From: Acanthosoma haemorrhoidale
Lineage: Eukaryota; Arthropoda; Insecta; Hemiptera; Acanthosomatidae
DNA length: 64,000 bases
Reading direction: 5' to 3'
Assembly (NCBI GenBank): GCA_930367205.1
Contig: OV884012.1
Span: forward strand, 36,967,520-37,031,519
Made by a program: the position numbers and the translations under genes. A model generated the notes under the pieces. The model worked only from the letters and a program-made list of their open reading frames with translations, made no database searches and was not told where the DNA came from. Below are positions 37,574 to 49,840 of the stretch, piece by piece. The stretch's first letter is position 1, and each line of letters opens with the position of its first letter.

Positions 37574-37944
37574 TTTATCATAACAACGGTTTTTTTATTA
37601 GTAGAAAAGAAGTACGTAGCGCCGTGGGATTCAAGCTCACAACTCCCAGTGGCGAGTCACGGGTCTTGGCTCTGAGCCACTAGACCGAATGGCTCAGAGA
37701 ACTATCGTTAGTGAACGTCGAGTAAGGCGTTCCAATATGGCCGACTACTCAATCCGATATAACTTATCACACTTCACTCTAAATATAATAAGCAATTTAC
37801 TCACTCTTGAGGGCTCCCTCGTGGCCAGCTCCCTCAAGTTGCCTGCTGGAACAATTTTTTAACTGAACTATGGCCTATAGACGGTAGTATATAGTGTTTG
37901 AATGACGAGCGATGTACAGAGATGTTCTAAAAGGTAGCGCATGC
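37574..37944 (-). other. Probable LINE 5' untranslated region with tRNA-like patch
   Basis: This lies between the ORF1 ATG and the LTR remainder and has no LTR similarity I can see, so it is probably the LINE 5' end. On minus, 37621-37690 holds TAGTGGCTCAGAGC (A-box-like) and, about 43 nt later, GAGCTTGAATCCC (B-box-like), which is tRNA-like spacing. Stems do not pair, so it is not a tRNA gene. It could be an internal promoter, a SINE fused to the LINE, or chance. Confidence 0.35.
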
Positions 37945-38053
37945 GCAAAAACTCTTAATTTATTAAACATATGGAAAAAATGATAGATATGACATGATCT
38001 GATCGAGAAGAGAGTGACTTATAATTATTTGTAATTAAGAGGTGGCCACAACA

Positions 38054-41000
38054 CCTTTTTTACCTCTTATCTTTTCCACGTGAATTTTCAGTATTGTCCC
38101 TGTTGGTATGCAGGAATAAAAAGGATTATATTGTCATTACAATCTTTTTTTTAATCTTTCACGCTAGAACCTTTTCAAGGTATGAACGTAAAATGAGGTC
38201 CGTTTAAATATAAATGTTTCGAGGACGAAATAACTCCCAATTGATGGCATTGTGTGGGGAGAGCTATTTGTACTAATCCAGGGAGAATAAATTCTTGCCA
38301 TCTGTGATACAGGCAAGATAGACAGAATTTTTACTCGTTAAATTTTTTTTAATATCCTCCCTGTCATTACATAATTATCATACGTATGCACAAGTTAAGG
38401 AGGTAATTTTTGAATATATAATAAAGCGATGCAACGATAAAACAGTTAGGCCTTGTAAAGTTACTTGACTTAACGTTGTGCTACATCTTGATCGAGGCCT
38501 TGATACCTGTTGCAATCACACACCACGTGTTGCTTTGCTGCCGGTCTGAAATAGCTCTAAAACTAGACTCCCCACCCTGGGAAAGGTTATGAAAAGGGTA
38601 ATAAAATGGTTTATGGCCAATGGCCAACGAGTCAATGAGGATTGAGGTAGGAGTAACTCTCTCATTGACGAGAATGGTTGGCAATCGAGAGGTATCGCAG
38701 TACTCTATTTTGTTTCCATGCGATATTATTTGAATAATTAAATCACTATTTGATATTAATAAATGTTAAGTTTGCTCCATGATACAATTGTCGCCCACAT
38801 TATTTCTAATAGCATAGAGTTGAGGTATAATATTTGCCAAAGAAAGCTTTCTTTAACCTTTAAGCACGGACAATGCCAATTACCTGACTGTCTCGGTGGT
38901 TTTCACTGCGAATAGCTCTGTCCAATATCTTGTAGAAGGTAATGAAAGAGTATTCCATTGTATTTTCGGTGTTTTCTTCCTTCAAAGAAATTATTTTGTG
39001 GTAAATATTAAACACAAAAAGCATTAATAATTTATATTTCTGCGGTTGTCGTGAAAAACCAGGAAAGTCCGCTTACTTGGTTTTTCATGACTGCCCCTGA
39101 TTTTACTATTAAAATATTTACTCTGAGTAAGAATTACTAATAAGATTAGGAACGAAATCATTAATCCGACCTAACAAAGCTTTTATTTTAGCTTTTATTT
39201 CACTAGCTTTTATTTATTTTATCATCATCTTCATGTTGAGGTCGGAAACTTTTCAGACCACCTGTGTACAGACAGGAAATGTGTTCAGACGAATACATAT
39301 AACATCCTATTTACTGATCAGAAACCCTTTAATAGATACAAACTGTAAAACCAAGATCAAATATATATGCACGTATGTATATAAATATACATGTATGCAC
39401 CGGTAGAAACAAGGTTGGAGAGATGCAGTAGGTAGAGCTAATGTAATACTCAAACGTCACATACGAACTGACGTAAGATACATCGAGTCAGAAAATGAAG
39501 AAATGTATTGATGAACTGCTACATAAATAGACAGCTGTACAAATTTTTCAGTGGACAGTAGAAACAAACTATTTGAACATATCTACATCCACACTCAAGA
39601 ACCGATTTTTGAAAAAACAAAACACATTATAAAAATTAACAGAAACATTACATTGCACTTCACTAAAGGTCTAAGCCCACTGTGGGATGAAAGTCAGTAG
39701 CCCATAGAACAGTCATGGGCGCTACCGTGTCTATTCACTGCATCCCATTTATGAAAACACATCTGAAAACCATTTGAAACGTATTCTGCTCCAACGGACA
39801 GGTTTGTGAAATAGGCGGGGAAACACACTCAAAGGTTGAAAACTGTACACATTCATATAAAGCATAGAAGACTTCATCGAGAAAACGAACCATCACACGA
39901 ACTTTTACACGACTTAGTACTTGCAGGTCCAGGAAAACAAAACTATCTTACCGGCCAATACACCAATATTAGCACAAACCATTCACTGACCTGAAAATAC
40001 TTCGACAAACACAAAATCTCGATGTTACAAGACTTGTTGGCAAAAGGAAACAGACTTGTTTTCAACTGGGACAATACTCTCCTACATTATATTACAACGA
40101 ATTGATTAAGTGTAATATAACTAGCGCAAACACAAAATCCTCAATACCTAAGGAAAATATTTGATAGAATCAGTAGGAACTGGCATTTGGACAAAATGTA
40201 AGAAAAAAAAAAAATGTGGTGTTTGATTTCCCAAACAAACTAACCAATTGTTTTGATATTTATATGACTTGAAAAATTCCGTTTCCTTGTTTTAATTGCT
40301 TTATGGGGGGGGGGAGGAATATAACTAGCACATTGCTTGAGATGAGAGTCCACCCTCCCCCAAATGGAGGAAGAATTTGGTATTCGCAGTATCAAATGAA
40401 GTATCCGCTTATTGAGTTTTTTTGCAGCTAGTTTCAGCACATCCGTCACGCTGAACCGTTTTGATAATTGTTTCTATCACAATCGTACTGACAGTTAAAG
40501 AGTTTCCTCAATACGGCAACATCAAAATGACCGATACGCAGCGAGCTTTGGGCGATTATTGGTTCGGGCAGAATATAACTGGGGAACAGCGAGTAAACAT
40601 TGATCTCCGGGTCGGCAGGTTCCCTTTGATCACTTGATGAGATATTTCCAAAAGCGGGCCCTAAGGCATTTATTGTACAAACAGGCGGGACCTTACGGCT
40701 CGACTGGATTCGTGTCGTAATAAGGCCAACTCTTATCAAAGAGTGAACTCCGGCAAGTATAGGTTGGTGACATAAGTCCGGAATAGTTATACTATTTGAG
40801 CCAAGGTTCTGTCATCTTGCGATATTTTCAAATGATTTTTTTTTAACTTCACCTGCTGTTGTGCACATCAGTTTAGTACTTAATAGTGCTGTTTACACAT
40901 GTACAAACGGAAAAAAGACGTAGAAAGTGAATAAAATCACTAAGAGTTACCTACTTACAGGACTTCTTGTCAGTTTCTTAAGTACTACTTAGATCAATTT

Positions 41001-41631
41001 GACAAAAACTATTCGGGATATTGTAATTGAAAATTCCCTTTTCAGAAAGTATGACATAATGTCAATAGCCGAAAATAGAAAACTGACTTGGATGACTTTA
41101 CTAACAAGCCTGATTTCTAGTATCAGTTCTCAAAACTATTTCTTTATCATTTTATTGCAGGGAGTTACCGGGTTTAATGCGTCCTCAACTATAGGAAAAC
41201 TATTAGATAGTCTAATTACAGTTTATGGGTCTGAATTGGCTTTTCATGAATAATAAACCAAAAAAATTGTATTTTGTTAATTATATAAGCATCATCCTAA
41301 ACATAAATATGCAATAAATTAAAGGCTCTACAATGTGAAGAAAATATCTTGGTGTGATAGGTGTTCGATAGTTGGCGGTAGTGTTCATGTCTTATATTAA
41401 TTCAATGATTCTAAAAAAAAAGTACGTAACTGTTAACGAAAATTATTGAAAAGAAAATCAAATTTCTATACAAAATCAAATCAAATTTACGGCAGATGGC
41501 TGTGGAAATTAAAGGCTCTCTTTCGGGATCAGAACATAGACAAAATAAAAGTTGAAAATAAATGCTGTGGTAGTTTACACTTATAGGGACGTAAAGTTGT
41601 CTCATAAAAATCCCCACATGAGCAGTGAATT
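38054..41631. other. Spacer without recognisable gene
   Basis: ORFs at 38481-38684, 40240-40449, 40446-40739 and 40999-41253 show no family features. The part at 39240-40180 is less AT-biased and reads like an old, unidentifiable mobile element. A G-run lies near 40306-40313. Confidence 0.35.
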
Positions 41632-41960
41632 TTATTTCCTGCAATTATCTTTAATGCTCTTCTTCCAATCCCGCTTCTTTCTCTGACGAAGTCGTTTTTC
41701 CTTTATTTTCTTCTCGCGGAATTCTTCCACTGTCCACCTTGTCCGTCTGGGATTCATTGCTTTTTAAGACTTATTTTAACATCAGTCGCATGGGCATGGT
41801 CTTCAGCGAACCAAGGTGTCCTGGGCTCCTTTTGTGGAGGGCCCAGAACGTCCAGAGCATCCTCAACCACCACTCCCTTGATCATCGTCCATTGACTATT
41901 AAACGGAAGATGAAAACACTTGAAGAGACCGAAGAATTGAGAGCAGATTGAGAGGTGCGG
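41632..41960 (-). pseudogene. LINE ORF2 linker relic (second type)
   Basis: The minus strand reads ALDVLGPPQKEPRTPWFAED and then, after one frame change, MNPRRTRWTVEEFREKK and KRLRQRKKRDWKK. This matches the layout between endonuclease and RT in CR1/RTE-like LINEs: a 'LG--K--KKPWF-EEC' block, a short linker, 'N-PT--N--EY---R' and a very basic stretch. No endonuclease or RT core is nearby, so only a fragment remains. Family level is uncertain. Confidence 0.45.
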
Positions 41961-42941
41961 ATATTCTATAAGTTCAACAATCGACATAGAAAACCATTTA
42001 AGCCCAACCACGTACCAGCAAACAACTGAACATATATTTAGCCTCAGGAGAATATTAGACAAGGTCAGGGAGTTTCATACCATGATACATCACCATGAAT
42101 CCACAAGCTTAAAGCTTTATATAAATTTATGGTTTTATTTTATTTACTATTCCGTTGTATTTTGTCAAATTTATCAAAAACTAAAACCACTCGATTAACT
42201 AAATAACAATTGAAAACATTGTAACTTAAAATGGTTAGTTGTCAGTTGTGGCTGCCTATTGAGATTGCAATGTAATATTCTACATGAAGTAGTCTGAGGT
42301 ATCCCCTCCTCCGGTGATACCATGTATAAAGGGCGGATTATGACTATTCGTAATCGCTATTATAATACAACGCTCCTTGACAGTCAAGTTCTAGTTCATA
42401 AATTTTAGTATTATTTAAGAAAAAGTTGGATTATTTTTTTCGATTAGTCAGGACACCAAATAGTTCTGTTGTTAACATCAGTTAACAAATAGTCTTCACT
42501 GTTAAGACAAGCAATTCGACAGAGCATCGAGCTTTGAAGTTTTACTTGATGATCCTATTTTTTTTTTTTTAGAACCACTTATAGTTAAATAATTCTATTC
42601 CAAAAAAAACGAATTTAACCGTTTTTAATAATAATGTGTTTATTATCCTGGGACTGTGTGAGCTCCTAAAGAAAAAAATCATTAAACATATTTGAAATGG
42701 GCAAAAAAAGTGATCTCAGAAAATATATAATTAAAAATTCGTGTATATGTAGCAGGCAGATAGTCACCAATCCGTCATTTTTTCCAATGACTAGGCAGGA
42801 GGTAAAAATGCAATTATTTGACAATATGTCTAGACGTTTGTTCAAATGGCTAGACACTTAATCGATCCCCCTACCCACCGTTTGATTAAACATTGGCCAC
42901 TGTTGAGTCAGTTGGCCAAACAACATAAAAACACACCTGTA

Positions 42942-42991
<50 letters not shown>

Positions 42992-45900
42992 CCTTTTGTC
43001 CGTTTACTGTTTGTTTGTTTGTTGATTCTACTCCAGTATCAAAATGACTTCTTAACACGAACATTTATATCTCGAGTTAGATACTTATTATTCTAAAAAA
43101 TAACTGTGGACAGTGGGTACCCTAAATGACAAAATTCAAGAGCTTCAGTATGAATTGAATAAAAGTAGGCTGGAAATTAAGTATGATTATCAAACGGAAA
43201 ACTTGAACCTGACGCTATTATTTAAATGGGGCCGTATGAAGCTCTTTAATAAATAATAAATAAAAACTTTTTTTTTTATCTGTTCCAATGTTGTAATTTA
43301 GTTCCTTCTCTGCTTTTATAACGACCGTTAAAAACTTGTGTCGCGGTTCCCTAAACTATTATTCATATATATTTTTTAGGAGGGAGTATAGCACTCAGAC
43401 GGAAATTGACAAAAACTCTTCATGGTTTCAAATTACATTTTCTTTCATTCAACATTTAACTGCATAAATTGGCTGTAATAGATAGTGATACTGGCGATGG
43501 TGGCAGTGATAAAATTCAAGTAGCGCTAAAACAAAAATTGACTCTTTCACTTCCTGCAATAAAAGTTTTATCCATAATTGCGGGTTTTGCAAAACTAAGA
43601 AGTTTGTTCCCCTGAAAGATGTTGTTGTGAAGCCTGTTATGTCCCTGTATGAAATAAATAATATGTATTTTTTCATTATATTTTATTTTTGACAAACTGT
43701 CCTTTTGAAACTTAATGCCTGAATCATGAAGTGCATGTGTCTAGTAATATCTTCAATCATTCGAAATTTGAATAAATTATGACCTGCCTGCGACATAGTG
43801 TATAAAGTCAACACTCTAACATTAATTTTGCATTTATGCAACTACTAATCTCTTTGCAATAGCACAATACGTAAACTTGTTTTGAACACATTTAAGAAAG
43901 GTATGAGACGGATGGAGAGGGGAGGGAGTTACCGAATGCTATTGCAAATATGACGAAGGAATTTTGTTGCAGTTCCGTGGGGTAAGGACATGGCATCGAT
44001 TGTCGGGTTCGGTGCGAACGGGCATCTGCTTTGGCGTTAAATATTGAGAAGAGGTATCAAGTGTGTTGGATACGAGGAATTCGTAGAGAAAGGCACCAAA
44101 AAGTATTTGCGACGGCGGTACAGTTCAAATGAGAATAAAAGGAGGTTGTTCTATATTCTATTTTATTGTTTATAAGTTGAAATGCCTGCGTACTTATTTA
44201 GATGCTGATATAAATAATTTTCTGGAAAAAAAACTAAGCGACAGTTCTTATAAATATTTATATATATGAGGTTTGCAGATGGTGCGATGTTCCGACGCAG
44301 ACAGATGGCTGGAACTTCTCAAGCGGAATAATAACGCTGTCAAGCCAGAAGTCCGGAAATGTCAAGGTAGTGTGAGTAGGAAATGCTGTCTGGTGCTGCT
44401 GTACCACGGTGACCCCTACCTTATATACTAACAACAGCCAACACTAACTTTTACTCGCATGTAATGTAATCCCCAGTTTAGCGAATTAAAAATGTTTATT
44501 TTTACGGATACATTTCAATTACAGGTTAGTAAAAAAAAAAAGATATATTAATTGGATGCACCCAGAACTTCTATCTCACGAACTTCCATCTGTACTTATA
44601 GAATCAGAGTATATATTATAGAATAGAGTATATAGAATCAAAAGAGTCTATACAAGGTTCTATGGTAGAAGGGTTTTTTGGGTTGGGCGGAGGGGGAGGG
44701 GGAATGGAATTGAAAAATTAGTTTTGGTACAATCTGGGCTAGTAACGCATCTGATATTTTGACGCTAGGCCTAATGGGAACTAAAGCAAGGCAATATAAC
44801 CAACCTAAAAAGTTATACTCGTATTTATAGACCAAAGATATTTATTATTTACTATGGTGATTGTGGACAAGTTTCTTGGATATCCGAAGAGATGTTTCAT
44901 TATCATCTTGTATTTCAGTTTTTTTTTTTTTTTTTTTTTTTCCAATTAAAGTTTACTCAACCATTAATATAGAGTCCACTCAATCATTAATTTCAGTTAT
45001 GCTGTTTCATGTAACTTACCAGCATCTAAAACTCACTTTTCAGTTATTTGGGCAATATTTAGCTCCCTCTAAATTAGCGAGATCAAACAAACAATATTAA
45101 ATTATTTGAGCACTTACGGTGATCACTTTCACGCCACAACTTTTGGTAACGGAAAGTACCCCAGTGTTATGGGCATCAAGAACGATTTCTCACCAACTCC
45201 ACATAAAAAGGATATGATTAAAATCAAAAATCTATCTGAAGTGATACAAGCTTCAGCTGACTCGGACACTAATTGTTAACACCGCAATTCAGATGGCTCA
45301 AGAGACCTGCGATTGTTAGTCAGGATAATGATATACTTGGGCTAATGACAGCCCTTGTTCCTTGACTCAGAAGAAGATTGATGATTAGTATACAAATTTC
45401 GTTTTCATTCTATAATCTCTACTAATTGACCATCAATTTGAACCCACTCTTTATTATATAAGGTCGTAGCCGCTCACCAAAATAAAGATTCGTGAACCGT
45501 TCATACGATTTAGCATATCAAACAAATTGTAAAGACAAAAATAATGTTAATGTAATTAATTACCATAATCCGTATTAATTGTATTTAAATAATACTTACT
45601 TTTGTGATTTACGCTCCACTGGTTCCCGGCATAATATGTGTATTTTCGTCTATAAAAACCAAGAATAAAATTTTATATGGTGGTTTCAGAGTCAAAAAAT
45701 ACTCAATGAACATGTGTCACTTGCTTATGTGTCGTATTGGTGCCAAAGCTAATTAATTCCAAATCCCAAATTTCTTCCCCCCTACCCTCATAAAACCACG
45801 ATCAAAATTTTTATGGAGTCTTTTGATTCTTCATTTTCATGATAATCATTATCATGATTTTGCAAAGTTTCAAGATTGGACAATTTTTTTTGTTTTATAT

Positions 45901-47872
45901 GTCCTGTTACCTGTACTATAAATGCATGTTAGGTTTAGCGGTAGTTGCGGGTTTGGGAAATGAAATGACAGAAGTGGTCGACTTTGTATTTAGGTGGTTA
46001 CGGAACGGTACAGTTGGGAAGAATTGTGTTCCTTCTTTGAAATGGCGATTCCTTAAGATAAGGAGGGTGGGAAAGAAATAAGTTATTTAGTGACTAGGAA
46101 GACTTGTGACCAGCTGGAAATAAACGATTGGAGACATCGTTAACGCAGAACTAAATCCTGAATCGGATTGATCGCGTCGAAATTTTTAGCGAAATTACAT
46201 AAAGGGTTTTTGGTAGATTGGAATGGATGGTGATGGGATGATAGTCATTAGAGTGGTAGCTTTAACACCTTTTCTATGGTGAGGGGAATGGTGACTTTTT
46301 TTCCAGGAGTCGGGGGAGACAGAGAAGAGGTTGGGGATATTGATTCACGAGTGAGCTAATGCGATTTCGTTAGTAGAGTATGAATAAATAATAATAAATA
46401 AACATTTATAACCACTACCCATTTAACTATTATATTAGTTTATTTATTTTCCTGAAATAGTAAATGTATTTGAATACCAGACCCCTCCCTAAAATGTTGA
46501 ACGTAAGAAAATCGAATTGGAAAGCATAATCAGTTTTTGTCAATTCTGTTCTAAGTAAAAAGAAGTCCTCTTTCCCATTCTAAAAAATATATATTAATAA
46601 TAGTTTAGGCAAATGTCACATGTGCGTGGCTTGTCGTTTTTTGTTTGTTTTAACTGTCGTTATGAAAGAAGAGATCCACTTGCCCTATTGGAGCAGATAA
46701 AATAAAAGTGTTATATTTTTTAAATATTATTCACTCTTTACGGTTTTTGTCTGTTATACAGGACCCTTTATAAAATGATAAAGATACTCATGACTCGATA
46801 AATAGTATTTTATCGATACAATGAATAGTCGATGAGACAATTTAGTTTTTGATTTAAATTCAAATCAGAGTCTATGGTTTAAATCGGGAGTACGTGAATG
46901 CCATCTTGATTGGGAACTTAATTACCGTACTAAGTTAGGGAATGTCGCGTGCTGCCTCCTCACTGTAAAGACTAATAATTCCTGATCACCATGCGAACCG
47001 GCAATAGCTTTTAAAGTAAAAAGCGATTTAATTTTTTTCTCATTTCTCAGAGTGCCGTAGCTGAAGGGGAATAAAGTTAGATAGACTTGCTAGCCAATTT
47101 TTTTCGTTTTATTATTGGGGCTTTTGTACTTTGGACTGCAAGAGTAGGATTTTCCATTAGGTATAACTCACTTTTAGTTTAGGAGATTCAATTGATATAA
47201 AACCGTCTGATAAGTTCCATTATCAGAGACCGAAACCTCTAGATCTGGCGTAGAAGTCTTGGCCACTGCCGTTTGATAACATCAAAACCGCTTTTTTAAG
47301 TTTTCGTTTTATCAAAATCAGAAATCGTTTTCACCCTGTGTCTGTTGTAATGTTTGTTAGAATCACGAGATTTTACATTTCATTTAATATTGGGCCAAAT
47401 AAAAATATAACCATCTTCATAAAACCAAAATACTATTATTATAGTTATAATAATATGCTTTGTATGGCGGAACTTAGGCACTACTATAATTACGTAATGG
47501 TGCTACAAATGTGAAAATAATAGTTTTCGCAACTGTTACTCTACACCCAATCGTACAATGCACGAGACATAGCTGTTTTTTTATATTTTATTTTTTTTGC
47601 AATGTCAGAAAAGCTGCAATAAGCTGCTGAAAGCGCTGGTGGGTGTCTTGTAGAGGATTTGAAGAATACGATATCATCTTCCCCTTATCCAGTGTCATCC
47701 TTTACGTTGCTAAAATAAATATCAGTTGTGGTTAGCACAATATATAAACAGAAAAAAAAACAATAATAAGAAAAATACTTATTTCGTACTGACTATCCAT
47801 TTAAATGTGATTTAATTTTTTTTTAATGAAACAGTAACATACATCCATAAATAAATTATTATTATATAACTT
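41961..47872. other. AT-rich stretch without recognisable gene
   Basis: Contains the 44-bp T-run (42946-42989) and a second T-run near 44920-44941. ORFs at 42666-42857, 43449-43676, 44638-44835, 44861-45100 and 45839-46081 have no recognisable family. A GC-richer patch at 43900-44120 and one at 44280-44420 could not be assigned. Confidence 0.4.
42946..42989. repeat. Pure 44-bp T-tract between 8-bp direct repeats
   Basis: An uninterrupted T-run has ATCCTTTT at both edges (42942-42949 and 42990-42997). It could be the poly(A) remains of a retro-insertion on the minus strand, or slippage of a T-run. Confidence 0.6.
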
Positions 47873-48049
47873 CAGTAAAACTTCGTTTTTACGGGCCTCG
47901 TTGATCCGGATCAGAGTTGCAGACTTTTTTTAAATTTAATGTTTCAATAATAATAATGTTTAACTATGATTGCAAGAACGTCACTATTCACTTTTTGGTT
48001 TGATTCAATTAATAGTTCCTGAATAGATTATACCTTAAATTATGGTAAT

Positions 48050-48868
48050 TGCCGGGTTCAGATGTGAGTCCCCAAGGCGGGGAGGAGACGCCCGCCGCGG
48101 GCTAGGGTCGCTACAACCACTAGCAGCCGTCCGGCGAGCGCCAAGAAAGAGATAATATGTGGTCTTTCACCTCTGTTGGTGGCAGCTTAATTCGTTTTGA
48201 TCTGACTCTATAAGATCTTGGAAGGTGTGCCCCGACAAAGCACTATGTTCAGGAGAAGAGGTACAGGGTAGGTTTATAGGTAGTTTATGTGGTCTTGGAA
48301 TGACCACACATTCACACTCGGTATCTAAGGATAGGTGAAAACCGCCCGGATCCCAAAGGTGAGTGTGAACTGGAGAGAAGCAGGCTGGATTGCCGTGGGA
48401 GAGCTACTAGGTAAAGTTTGTAGAGCCACGGCAATTGTCGTCCGCGAGGGAGATGTCTCTTCCAATGAGGTGCTAGTTTTAGCGAGGGGAAGGCAGAGAT
48501 TCCCACTAGGAAGGTGTGGGATCTGACAACGCCGGACTAAAACATAGCGAGGCTAGGAGAGAGAGATGCAGAGGTAGTTGAATAAAAAGGCCATGGTTTG
48601 AGTAGAGCAGCAAGCGCCAGTGCAGAGAGAGAGCAGTGTTCCAAGTGCCCGTTTTGTACGTTCAAGACGGCACGGTTATATAGGCTGCCAGCCGTGGTGG
48701 GGGAGGCCCCCCCCCAGCTGCGGCTGTTTCCCCCTCTAGCTTCTCCTCCTCTTACTGACGTCTTAAATTTTATTATTAAAATATGGAAACATATGATATT
48801 ATATAGATATTTCCTGGACCGAGAGAAGGGAACTTCTAATTATTCGTAATTAAGAGGTTGACACAACA
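48050..48868 (-). mobile_element. Solo LTR, family B, reverse orientation (TSD GTAAT)
   Basis: On minus it starts TGTTGTGTCAACC and ends in the complement of TGCCGGGTTCAG. GTAAT flanks both sides (48045-48049 and 48869-48873). The 3' end (CTAGCCCGCGGCGGGCG) and centre match 33193-34055, and the TATA box is kept at 48676-48682. It lies inside the DNA transposon relic, so it is the younger insertion. ORFs 48312-48849 on both strands are LTR sequence. Confidence 0.9.
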
Positions 48869-49245
48869 GTAATCAAATTTATTTTTGCTGGTAAATTAAT
48901 TGAAGAGGAAGGGCTAAAAAGTGTGAAGTATGAGTTGGTAAAATCAATCAATATCAATTAGGTGATTTACATAGTTGATGGCGCGTGGGAATTCTTCACA
49001 AAAAAACTTTTTGCAAAAGTCTAAAGACTCTGCCTATTTGTGCTACAAACGAAGATTTTCTTGAAGTGACTGCAGAGGACCTTCTGCAAATGTTATGAAC
49101 AATAATCCAATAACTCAGATGTTGATATGGAAGACTGAAAGATAACAATGGTGGTGGCTACGTCTCGTGACGGAAGAAGAAATAGTAATGGGATGCACAT
49201 CTACAGTATACAGTGAGGAAGCAACTGACTGAAGCATCTGAACAG

Positions 49246-49417
49246 AACTATGTAATTCTGTAGTCTGCTTATTTAAGGATGATGCTTTTCTTATTGCCCA
49301 TATTCCCCGTTTTATCCGGAATTTTTATCGGCCCGATTGCCTTCGGTCACAGTTAGTCCGGTTTGACGGGGGTTGATTTATTTTGGAGAAAGAAAGACCG
49401 CCTGAAGAACCAATAAT
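49246..49417 (+). repeat. 172-bp direct repeat, copy 1
   Basis: Equal in length to 49669-49840 with about ten mismatches by my count. It contains TTATCCGGAATTTTTAT and AGTCCGGTTTGACGGGGG, so it looks like the transposon's right end placed inside it, directly before the transposase C-terminal remains. Confidence 0.85.
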
Positions 49418-49668
49418 AAGCAACATGGTCGAGGAGGGTGCGATCACATCGCTACCGTGGGTGACACATGCAGATGCTGCGCATCAGCTGACAAACATCA
49501 TGGGCGTACTTGGAGCGTCAGCCTGACATCACTCCAGCTGAACTATTAACGATAAAACGTTTGCGTCACCGTGCTTTATTCAAACCCAACGCATGTTTGA
49601 AACAGAAGGCAGTGGACCAATTATTTGTTTAAGATAATTTTTTATATTTTTTTATGTCTTGTAAACAA

Positions 49669-49840
49669 AACTATGTAATTTTGTAGTTTGCTTATTTAAG
49701 GATTATGCTTTTCTTATTGCCCATATTCCCCGTTTTATCCGGAATTTTTATTGGCCCGATTGCCTTTGGTCACAGTTAGTCCGGTTAGACGGGGGTTGAT
49801 TTATTTCTGAGAAAGAAAGACGGTCTGAAGAACCAATAAT
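49669..49840 (+). repeat. 172-bp direct repeat, copy 2
   Basis: It lies about 40 bp after the transposase stop, in the expected place for the element's right end. Offset from copy 1 is 423 bp. Confidence 0.85.

Larger units (their letters stand above)
34327..38053 (-). mobile_element. Solo LTR split by a LINE (TSD CCTTT)
   Basis: The two ends of one LTR are separated by a LINE. The left end (34327-~34744) begins TGTCGGGTCGTC and carries the family B 3' half. The right end (~37945-38053) reads, on minus, as the family B 5' end TGTTGTGGCCACC with the AATTAGAAG-like stretch that follows it. CCTTT lies directly outside both ends (34322-34326 and 38054-38058), so these are termini of a single insertion. 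Roughly 270-290 bp of LTR centre, present in the copy at 48050-48868, are missing here together with the 3' half of the LINE. One deletion across the LINE/LTR junction explains both losses. Confidence 0.8.
47873..49840 (+). mobile_element. Tigger/jerky-like DNA transposon relic
   Basis: The left end starts CAGTAAAACTTCGTTTTTAC and then GGGCCTCGTTGATCCGGA, the CAGT--AACCTCG--- pattern of pogo/Tigger-type inverted repeats with a CCGG motif. On plus, 48920-49640 holds frameshifted transposase remains: DGAWEFFTKKLF (a degenerate I-DA-W---W-------F-K block), PIISNMVEEGAITSLPWVTH with ADAAHQLTNIM, and the typical C-terminus QPDITPAELLTIKRLRHRA ending KQKAVDQLFV. The right end (TTATCCGGAATTTTTATTGG, then AGTCCGGTTAGACGGGGGTT) resembles a CCGG-rich inverted repeat. 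The DDE core is not readable and no TA duplication was found. A solo LTR is inserted at 48050-48868. Confidence 0.6.

Noticed and set aside
37621..37690. A tRNA gene on the minus strand
   Set aside because: A- and B-box-like motifs are present, but the acceptor and T stems do not pair.
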